A DNA stretch of 6,993 nt from Parvularculaceae bacterium (GTDB taxonomy: Bacteria; Pseudomonadota; Alphaproteobacteria; Caulobacterales; Parvularculaceae). The stretch covers positions 1 through 6,993 of the forward strand of contig JALWRV010000168.1 of assembly GCA_027080545.1 (NCBI GenBank), given 5' to 3'. Each line of letters begins with the position of its first letter. The first letter of the stretch is position 1. This document shows positions 1 through 5,182 of the stretch, piece by piece. Position numbers and translations under genes: made by a program. Under the pieces are notes generated by a model. The model ran no database searches. It was not told the origin of the DNA and was given only the letters and a program-made list of their open reading frames with translations.

Positions 1-677
1 ATATTGGGGGTGAATCGACAAGGCCCGGGGCCAGCGAAATTAGTGTGGAAGAAGAGTTGCGGCGGGTGGTGCCGGTAGTGCGGGCATTGGCGCGCCAATC
101 AGCGGCAAAAATTTCTATTGATAGTCGAAAACCCGAAGTGGCCAAGGCGGCGGTAGAAGAAGGCGCGGTGATCTGGAATGATGTCAGCGCCTTGCAATTT
201 TCCCCCTATAGTCTCGCCACGGCAGCGGCACTGGGGGTAGATTTGGTGCTCATGCATGCCAGTGATAGTCCCGATAAAATGCAGGACAATCCATATTATG
301 AGGATGTGGTAGCGGAAATTGATGGCTTTTTTGCGGCGCGCCTGAAGGCGTGCGCTGAAGCGGGTATTGAGGAAACAAAAATCATTCTCGATCCGGGGAT
401 AGGGTTTGGGAAAAATCTCGCCCATAATTTGCAGCTTTTGACGCATCTGGATCAGTTCAACCATTTCGGGCGGCCACTTTTGCTGGGGGCGTCGCGCAAG
501 CGTTTTATTGCCGGGGTTGATGCAGGCGCACCGGTGACGGAGCGTCTGGGTGGGTCATTGGCCGCCCTATTGGCGGGGGCTGCGCGGGGGGTTTCCATTT
601 TTCGGGTTCATGATGTTGCGGCCACTAGGCAGGCTTTGGCCGTGTATCGAGCCATAGAAGGTGCAAAAACCCCGTAG
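1..677 (+). CDS. folP: Dihydropteroate synthase, 5'-truncated by the window edge
   Basis: Condenses p-aminobenzoate with 6-hydroxymethyl-dihydropterin diphosphate to give dihydropteroate in the cytosolic folate pathway. The open frame runs back to base 3 without a start, and its first residues, IGGESTRPGA, are the conserved DHPS pterin-binding loop that normally lies about 55 residues into the protein. So roughly the first fifth of the gene is missing, and the GTG at 45 is internal. Further family motifs follow in order: IDSRKPEVAK, WNDVSAL, the MH segment, DPGIGFGK, GASRKRF and a C-terminal RVHDV. These cover the known substrate-contacting Asn, Asp, Lys and Arg residues. The MH segment reads MHASDSPDKMQ rather than the more usual MHxQGxPxxMQ, and DPGIGFGK is followed by N where T is usual. 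The order folP then glmM is the same as in the E. coli ftsH-folP-glmM region. The TAG stop is at 675-677. Confidence 0.95.
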   Translation, partial: IGGESTRPGASEISVEEELRRVVPVVRALARQSAAKISIDSRKPEVAKAAVEEGAVIWNDVSALQFSPYSLATAAALGVDLVLMHASDSPDKMQDNPYYEDVVAEIDGFFAARLKACAEAGIEETKIILDPGIGFGKNLAHNLQLLTHLDQFNHFGRPLLLGASRKRFIAGVDAGAPVTERLGGSLAALLAGAARGVSIFRVHDVAATRQALAVYRAIEGAKTP

Positions 678-688
678 ATGACGGTCGA

Positions 689-729
689 AACAGACGGTAA
701 TTGCATGTGACCGCCAGTTAACGTTTTTT
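689..729 (+). terminator. Weak intrinsic-terminator candidate after folP
   Basis: Bases 689-698 can pair with 710-719 (8 of 10 pairs, two mismatches) around an 11-base loop. Four bases later comes a run of six T (724-729). The stem is imperfect and the T run is offset, so this may be only a pause or attenuation site; folP transcripts could still read into glmM. Confidence 0.3.
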
Positions 730-740
730 CTGTTCCCATG

Positions 741-768
741 TGCTAAGATGGGACAGGTACATAAAGGA
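741..768 (+). promoter_or_regulatory. Extended -10 promoter candidate and Shine-Dalgarno for glmM
   Basis: TGCTAAGAT at 741-749 fits an extended -10 (TGn followed by TAAGAT, five of six matches to TATAAT). No -35 sits at normal spacing; the nearest, TTAACG at 718-723, leaves a 20-base spacer. AAAGGA at 763-768 lies eight bases before the ATG at 777 and is a good Shine-Dalgarno for that start. The promoter call is tentative; the ribosome site is firmer. Confidence 0.35.
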
Positions 769-776
769 TTAGCCCG

Positions 777-2144
777 ATGCGTGGGGAAGATTTAGATAAA
801 ATGACGAGAACGATTTTTGGTACTGATGGGGTGCGCGGGCTGGCCAATCGTGGGGCCATGGCGCCCCATGCTATTTTATTGCTGGGGTTGGCGGCAGGGC
901 GCGCCTTTCGCCGGGGCAATCATCGCCATCGCGTGGTCATCGGCAAAGATACGCGGCTTTCCGGCTATATGATCGAGCCGGCTTTAACCGCTGGTTTTAC
1001 GGCAGCCGGGATGGATGTGTTTTTGCTGGGCCCCTTGCCAACACCGGCGATGGCCATGTTGACCCGCTCCATGCGCGCGGATTTGGGGGTGATGATTTCA
1101 GCGTCTCACAACCCTTATCATGATAATGGCATAAAGTTTTTCGGGCCTGACGGGTTTAAACTGTCCGATGAAACCGAATTGATGATTGAGCGGATGATGT
1201 CAGAGCCGGCAGAGGCGAGCCTTGTGGACCCCTCAGCGTTGGGGCGAACCCAGCGCATTGATGATGCTGGCGCCCGTTATATTGAATTTGCCAAGGCGAC
1301 CTTTCCCCGGCGTCTTGATCTTGATGGGTTGCGTGTTGTGCTCGATTGCGCCCATGGGGCTGCCTATAAGGTCGCGCCGACGGTGTTGTGGGAATTGGGC
1401 GCTGATGTAAAGGCCATCGGGGTGGAGCCGAACGGGTTTAATATCAATAATGATGTTGGCTCTACCGAACCGAAGCTCATGCAAGAGGCGGTCATCGAAT
1501 ATCGCGCGGATATTGGCATTGCTCTTGATGGAGATGCGGACCGGGTGATTATTTGTGATGAAAAGGGTGAATTGATTGATGGCGACCAGATACTGGCCAC
1601 CATTGCTGCGGCTTATAAGGAAGATGATCGGTTGCGTGGTAACGGCATTGTCTCAACCGTTATGGCTAATTTGGGCCTAGAAAAATATTTGGAGGGGCTG
1701 GGTCTATCTCTGGTGCGCACCCAAGTGGGAGACCGCTATGTGGTCGAGGCCATGCGTGAGAAAAATATGAATATTGGAGGCGAGCCGTCCGGCCATGTTA
1801 TTTTGCGCGACCATTCCACCACAGGTGATGGATTGGTAACCGCGTTGAAAATTCTGGGTGTGGTTAAACGCGAAGGCAGCAAGGTTTCGCAAGTATGCAA
1901 AAGATTTGATCCGTATCCGCAAATATTGAAGTCGGTTCGTTATGAAGGCGGGGCACCGTTGGAAAATGCTGGTGTCAAACAGGCGATAGAAGAGGGCAAA
2001 AAAGCGTTTGGACAAAAGGGACGTTTGGTCATTCGCAAATCCGGCACCGAGCCATTGATCCGCGTTATGGCCGAGGGCGAGGATGAAGCGCTGGTGCGGC
2101 GGGTGGTTGATGAAATATGCGCGGCGCTGAAAAAAGCCATTTGA
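777..2144 (+). CDS. glmM: Phosphoglucosamine mutase
   Basis: Interconverts glucosamine-6-phosphate and glucosamine-1-phosphate, the step before UDP-GlcNAc for peptidoglycan and lipopolysaccharide; cytosolic, of the alpha-D-phosphohexomutase family. In the 455-residue reading, FGTDGVRG is at about 14-21. The phosphoserine loop ISASHNP is at 107-113, with catalytic Ser110. The metal site DGDADR is at 251-256, the sugar-binding GGEPSGH at 334-340, and the phosphate-binding loop RKSGTEPLIRVM at 420-431. All four domains are intact. The start is ambiguous. ATG 777 has a well-placed AAAGGA. ATG 801 gives a 447-residue protein beginning MTRTIFGTDG, close to E. coli GlmM (445) and placing the active serine at 102 exactly as there, but it has only a poor GGGGA twelve or more bases upstream. 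I keep 777 for its ribosome site; the extra eight residues are not conserved. thiD begins 10 bases after the stop. Confidence 0.96.
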   Translation: MRGEDLDKMTRTIFGTDGVRGLANRGAMAPHAILLLGLAAGRAFRRGNHRHRVVIGKDTRLSGYMIEPALTAGFTAAGMDVFLLGPLPTPAMAMLTRSMRADLGVMISASHNPYHDNGIKFFGPDGFKLSDETELMIERMMSEPAEASLVDPSALGRTQRIDDAGARYIEFAKATFPRRLDLDGLRVVLDCAHGAAYKVAPTVLWELGADVKAIGVEPNGFNINNDVGSTEPKLMQEAVIEYRADIGIALDGDADRVIICDEKGELIDGDQILATIAAAYKEDDRLRGNGIVSTVMANLGLEKYLEGLGLSLVRTQVGDRYVVEAMREKNMNIGGEPSGHVILRDHSTTGDGLVTALKILGVVKREGSKVSQVCKRFDPYPQILKSVRYEGGAPLENAGVKQAIEEGKKAFGQKGRLVIRKSGTEPLIRVMAEGEDEALVRRVVDEICAALKKAI

Positions 2145-2154
2145 GATTTATACC

Positions 2155-2943
2155 GTGAAAGGGCGCGTTCTCATCATTGCCGGATCGGATTGCTCCGGCG
2201 GGGCGGGTATTCAGGCGGATTTGAAAACCGTTATGGCCCTTGGGGGCTATGGTATGAGCGCGATTACGGCGTTGACGGCACAAAATACGCAAGGTGTGCG
2301 CGCTATTCATTTGCCCCCATCTGACTTTTTGCGCCAGCAGATTGAGGCCTGTCTTGAGGATATTGGGGCCGATGCCATTAAAATCGGCATGGTCGGTTCG
2401 ATTGAAAATGCGGAAGTGATCGCGGCGGTTTTGCAAGGCAATCCTGAAGTGCCTGTAATTTTGGATCCGGTGATGGTGGCCACTTCCGGTGCGGCCCTTG
2501 GAAGTGATGAAGTGGCGCGCTTTATCAAACAAACCCTCTTGCCTTTGGCGCACCTTGCCACGCCAAATTTACCTGAGGCGGAAGCCTTGTTGGGGCGGGC
2601 CATAAAAGATGAGGAGGCGATGCTGCCTGCGGTCAAAGATTTGGCAGGCTTGGGAGCAGGGGCAATAGTGTTGAAAGGGGGCCATGGGGAAGGCGCCATG
2701 GTACGGGATATTTTATGGGATGGGAACGAGGCGCATATTTTTGAAAATCCGCGCCTTGAAACAAGCGCTACCCATGGCACGGGCTGCACCTTGGCGTCGG
2801 CGATTGCCACGGGGCTTGCGCAAAATATGACCTTGCATGAGGCTTGCGAGCGGGCCATTGCCTATGTGCAGGGGGCCATTAAAACCGCACCAAAGCTTGG
2901 CAAGGGGCATGGGCCGCTTAATCATGCTGTCACACAAGAATAA
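2155..2943 (+). CDS. thiD: Hydroxymethylpyrimidine / phosphomethylpyrimidine kinase
   Basis: Phosphorylates 4-amino-5-hydroxymethyl-2-methylpyrimidine twice to the diphosphate used by thiamine phosphate synthase; a cytosolic ribokinase-fold kinase. The start is GTG at 2155, which gives MKGRVLIIAGSD, the usual N-terminus. Visible signatures are AGSDCSGGAGIQADLKT (9-25), KIGMVGS (76-82), DPVMVATSG (104-112), TPNLPEAE (136-143), KGGH (174-177) and the anion-hole motif HGTGCTLASA (207-216) with Cys211. Its 262 residues are full length for a stand-alone ThiD, with no ThiE fusion. Residue 13 is Cys where Ser or Pro is more common. The gap from the glmM stop is 10 bases and the only Shine-Dalgarno-like stretch (TGAGA, 2142-2146) overlaps that stop, so translation is probably coupled to glmM. 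A pyridoxal kinase is a related alternative, but the motifs fit ThiD better. Confidence 0.95.
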   Translation: MKGRVLIIAGSDCSGGAGIQADLKTVMALGGYGMSAITALTAQNTQGVRAIHLPPSDFLRQQIEACLEDIGADAIKIGMVGSIENAEVIAAVLQGNPEVPVILDPVMVATSGAALGSDEVARFIKQTLLPLAHLATPNLPEAEALLGRAIKDEEAMLPAVKDLAGLGAGAIVLKGGHGEGAMVRDILWDGNEAHIFENPRLETSATHGTGCTLASAIATGLAQNMTLHEACERAIAYVQGAIKTAPKLGKGHGPLNHAVTQE

Positions 2944-2956
2944 AAGAGAAAAACAA

Positions 2957-3772
2957 ATGCGCCTTGAAATTTTTCAAATTGATGCTTTTACGGATAAATT
3001 ATTCAGTGGCAATCCGGCGGCGGTAGTGCCCTTGGAAAAATGGTTGCCAGAGATGATTATGCAAGCCATTGCAGCGGAAAATAATCTCTCGGAAACCGCC
3101 TTTTATGTGCCCCTTTCTAAGGGGCGATATGGTTTGCGTTGGTTTACGCCAGAAGCGGAAGTGGCCTTGTGCGGCCATGCAACGCTGGCGACAACGCATC
3201 TTTTATTCAGCGAAAAAAATGAAACGGCGAAACAGATTATTTTTGAAACCAAGCGAAGTGGCGAATTATTGGTCGCCCGAGAGGCGGCGGGGCGCTATCG
3301 GTTGGATTTGCCAGCCTATCAAAATTTACGCGCTGATGGGTCGAGCCTTGAGGATCTCGAATCGATTTTGGGCAAACGCCCCCGGGAGATTTTTAATGGG
3401 GAATTTCTGATGGCGGTTTTTGATGATGTGGATGATATTCTTCACATGCAGCCCGACTATAATCAAATGACCAAAATTACCCATCACGAACATCCCGGCT
3501 CGGTGTTGGTCACGGCCCCCGGTGGCGTGGGGGTTGATTTCGTCTCCCGTTTTTTTGCCCCGGGTCTCGGCATTCTGGAAGATCCGGTAACCGGATCGGC
3601 CCATTGTCAGCTTACGCCTTTTTGGGGCGCAAGATTGGGCAAAGATCATTTGCAAGCCGCGCAAATTTCTCCCCGAGGCGGGCAGCTTGGCTGCATTCTT
3701 TCAGGGGACCGGGTGTTGTTGGAAGGGGCGGCGGTGACCTATATGCGGGGCACTCTTGAGGGGATGGTTTGA
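2957..3772 (+). CDS. PhzF-family isomerase/epimerase, substrate unknown
   Basis: A full-length PhzF-fold protein of 271 residues, two-domain and diaminopimelate-epimerase-like. The family includes the phenazine isomerase PhzF, but most members have no known substrate, and no phenazine genes are visible here. The start at ATG 2957 gives MRLEIFQIDAFT, the standard family N-terminus. The same frame is open upstream to 2837, but that stretch overlaps the end of thiD and is not PhzF-like. The PhzF catalytic set is preserved at almost identical positions: Glu46 in NLSETAF (Glu45 in PhzF), His74 in CGHATLA, and Asp209 and Ser214 in DPVTGSAH. FSGNPAAVV at 16-24 and RGGQLG near 240-245 are further signatures. 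The Shine-Dalgarno is weak (AAAAGAGAAA, 2942-2951). The gene lies 13 bases after the thiD stop codon begins its spacer, so co-transcription with glmM-thiD is likely. The specific reaction cannot be told from sequence. Confidence 0.9.
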   Translation: MRLEIFQIDAFTDKLFSGNPAAVVPLEKWLPEMIMQAIAAENNLSETAFYVPLSKGRYGLRWFTPEAEVALCGHATLATTHLLFSEKNETAKQIIFETKRSGELLVAREAAGRYRLDLPAYQNLRADGSSLEDLESILGKRPREIFNGEFLMAVFDDVDDILHMQPDYNQMTKITHHEHPGSVLVTAPGGVGVDFVSRFFAPGLGILEDPVTGSAHCQLTPFWGARLGKDHLQAAQISPRGGQLGCILSGDRVLLEGAAVTYMRGTLEGMV

Positions 3773-3790
3773 GGTTTTTTAAACTCACTA

Positions 3791-3867
3791 GAGCATTTCC
3801 AGGATAAGTGGACCTTTCGACTTCGCTCAGGATGAGGCCGGTTATCCGTCTGGAAACGCGACAAAAC
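3791..3867 (+). repeat. Palindromic intergenic repeat of Hyphomicrobiales type, with an enlarged loop
   Basis: The left arm GCATTTCCAG (3792-3801) pairs with the right arm CTGGAAACGC (3850-3859) at nine of ten positions. Inside it, GGATAA (3802-3807 region) pairs with TTATCC (3842-3847), and the right arm is followed by GACAAAAC. This matches, from memory, the common GAGCATTTCC...GGAAATGCGACAAAAC repeats between genes in Hyphomicrobiales. In the usual form the arms are separated by only about a dozen bases; here a second sequence fills the loop. It lies between the phzF-family gene and the serC promoter, with no T run after it, so it is not a standard terminator. Family membership needs a genome search. 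Confidence 0.6.
3813..3837 (+). repeat. Second repeat core nested in the palindrome loop
   Basis: Contains TTCGACTTCGCTCAGGATGA (3816-3835, with one T more in the run before it), which I recognise as the core of another dispersed bacterial repeat whose full unit is bounded by TCATCCT and AGGATGA. Only the right-hand AGGATGA boundary is intact here; on the left only CCT remains. It sits exactly between the arms of the surrounding palindrome, so this is either an insertion of one repeat into another or a chimeric repeat subtype. Confidence 0.45.
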
Positions 3868-3910
3868 GACGACTCTATCCCGTGAACATTAGAATTTTCT
3901 CATAAAAGAA

Positions 3911-3940
3911 TTGACAGCCCGTTCCAAGCGGCGCAACCAT
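3911..3940 (+). promoter_or_regulatory. Candidate sigma70-type promoter of serC-serA
   Basis: TTGACA at 3911-3916 is a perfect -35. An 18-base spacer leads to AACCAT (3935-3940), a poor -10 with three of six matches. If used, transcription would start near 3947 and the leader would be about 52 bases, which agrees with the position of the two leader hairpins. The -35 is convincing; the -10 is not. Confidence 0.45.
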
Positions 3941-3946
3941 GTGCGC

Positions 3947-3998
3947 GGGCCACGCCGTCCCAACGCGGCGCGACCTATCTGTGAGGATAGGAGATAAT
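3947..3998 (+). ncRNA. serC leader RNA candidate: two hairpins, the second covering the Shine-Dalgarno
   Basis: Hairpin 1 is CGCCG (3953-3957) with CGGCG (3966-3970). Hairpin 2 is CCTATC (3974-3979) with GATAGG (3986-3991), a perfect 6-bp stem with loop TGTGAG. The Shine-Dalgarno AGGAG (3989-3993), five bases before the serC ATG, has three of its five bases inside hairpin 2, so the fold would limit ribosome access. A serC RNA motif is established as a conserved element in 5' leaders of alphaproteobacterial serC-serA operons; position and layout match, but I cannot run a covariance model. A further perfect hairpin, GCGCA/TGCGC at 3931-3946, lies just upstream, over the likely promoter. What signal would be sensed is unknown. 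Confidence 0.5.
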
Positions 3999-5150
3999 AT
4001 GACAGATCAAAAACCGCCGGTGCGTCCGGCGAACCCCCGATTTTCGTCTGGACCTTGTGCGAAAAGGCCAGATTTTTCCTTCAAACAACTGGAAACCGCT
4101 TTGCTGGGACGCTCCCATCGCGCCGCTTCGAGCGTTGCCCGCCTGCAAGAGGTGATAGACCGCTCGCGGGCGCTGGCGGGGATTCCGGATGATTATAAAG
4201 TGGCGATTGTTCCGGCCTCTGATACCGGCGCGGTGGAAATAGCGCTGTGGTCCTTGCTGGGCCCCAAGCCGGTGACGGTGATTGCGTGGGAAGCCTTTGG
4301 GCAGGATTGGGTGACGGACACGGTCAAGCAATTAAAGCTGACCCCGGAAGTGCGCATGGCGGATTTTGGAAAATTGCCCAATCTTGAAAATATCCCAGCG
4401 CACAATGATGTGATCTTCACGTGGAATGGTACCACGTCGGGGGTGCGGGTGCCGGATGCCGATTGGCTTGGGGAAAATCGTGAGGGGTTAGCCATTTGTG
4501 ATGCGACCTCGGCGGTTTTTGCCCAAGATATTGATTGGCAAAAGCTCGATGTCATCACATGGTCTTGGCAAAAAGTGCTGGGCGGCGAGGCCGCTCATGG
4601 CATGTTGGTCTTAAGTCCCAAAGCGGTGGCGCGATTGGAGAGCTATACGCCGCCTTGGCCTTTACCCAAGCTGTTTCGTCTCACCAAAGATGGCAAACTC
4701 AATGAAGCGATTTTTGCGGGCAAGACCATCAATACCCCGTCCATGTTGGCGGTGGAAGATTGTCTTTATGCCTTAAAATGGGCCGAAGAGATTGGCGGCC
4801 TACAAGCTATGATGGCGCGCTCTAATGAAAGCCTTGCCCATATTACCGACTGGGTCGCTCGCACATCGTGGGTGGCATTTCAATGCGCGGATAAGGCGTT
4901 GCGCTCTAACACAGGCGTGTGTTTGCGATTTGATGACCGGTCCGTGTGCGCTTTGCCTGAGCCAGAACAAAGAGCCATCGCGAAAAAAATGGTAAGCTTG
5001 CTTGAAGCAGAAGGGGTCGCGTTTGATTTTGGCGGCTATCCCAAAGCACCGCCGGGCTTGCGCCTTTGGTGCGGGGCCACGGTGGCGCCCTCTGATATTA
5101 AAGCATTATTGCCATGGCTCGACTGGGCCTACAGCCAAGCGCGCGCTTAA
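3999..5150 (+). CDS. serC: Phosphoserine aminotransferase
   Basis: A PLP-dependent transaminase that makes O-phosphoserine from 3-phosphohydroxypyruvate and glutamate. In bacteria it can also act on 3-hydroxy-2-oxo-4-phosphooxybutanoate in vitamin B6 synthesis. The start at ATG 3999 has AGGAG five bases upstream and gives the typical alphaproteobacterial N-terminus with RPxNPxFSSGPCAKRP. The open frame extends upstream to an ATG at 3939, but that would translate the leader hairpins. In the 383-residue protein, GRSHR is at 37-41, the SDTGAVE cofactor loop at 74-80, FTWNGTTSGVR at 140-150, ICDATS with the PLP-ring Asp168 at 166-171, WSWQK with Schiff-base Lys192 at 188-192, and INTPSM at 244-249. 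Length and motifs are complete. It is followed after 32 bases by serA, the enzyme of the preceding step, so the two are almost certainly co-transcribed. Confidence 0.97.
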   Translation: MTDQKPPVRPANPRFSSGPCAKRPDFSFKQLETALLGRSHRAASSVARLQEVIDRSRALAGIPDDYKVAIVPASDTGAVEIALWSLLGPKPVTVIAWEAFGQDWVTDTVKQLKLTPEVRMADFGKLPNLENIPAHNDVIFTWNGTTSGVRVPDADWLGENREGLAICDATSAVFAQDIDWQKLDVITWSWQKVLGGEAAHGMLVLSPKAVARLESYTPPWPLPKLFRLTKDGKLNEAIFAGKTINTPSMLAVEDCLYALKWAEEIGGLQAMMARSNESLAHITDWVARTSWVAFQCADKALRSNTGVCLRFDDRSVCALPEPEQRAIAKKMVSLLEAEGVAFDFGGYPKAPPGLRLWCGATVAPSDIKALLPWLDWAYSQARA

Positions 5151-5182
5151 AAAACAATCCCCTTTGCAAAAGAGATTTCCCC

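Noticed and set aside
2065..2553. A 162-codon - strand open frame across the glmM-thiD junction
   Set aside because: It is antisense to two conserved genes, rich in Arg/His/Gln as expected for an out-of-frame reading, with no recognisable domain.
2307..2858. A 183-codon open frame on the - strand inside thiD
   Set aside because: It lies wholly opposite a well-conserved kinase gene, its product has the Ser/Pro/Ala-rich composition of an antisense shadow, and no motif is recognisable.
2837..2956. Upstream in-frame start extending the PhzF-family protein by 40 residues
   Set aside because: The region is the coding end of thiD in another frame and is not PhzF-like; ATG 2957 gives the standard family N-terminus.
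3770..3787. TGAGGTTT/AAACTCA hairpin at the phzF-family stop codon as a terminator
   Set aside because: The stem is AT-rich with a bulge and the T run lies in the stem and loop rather than after it, so it is not a credible intrinsic terminator.
3879..3887. CCCGTGAAC here and again at 6802-6810, both shortly after a CTA-containing -10-like stretch, as a shared regulatory site
   Set aside because: A nine-base match between two intergenic regions is weak, the spacing to the downstream genes differs, and no credible -35 accompanies the copy at 3879.
3939..3998. An upstream in-frame ATG at 3939 extending SerC by 20 residues
   Set aside because: The extension has no SerC similarity, would lie in the leader hairpins, has no Shine-Dalgarno, and the ATG at 3999 has AGGAG at good spacing.
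5114..5182. Upstream in-frame start extending SerA by 23 residues
   Set aside because: It overlaps the end of serC, and MPKIIISDKL from 5183 is the normal SerA start.
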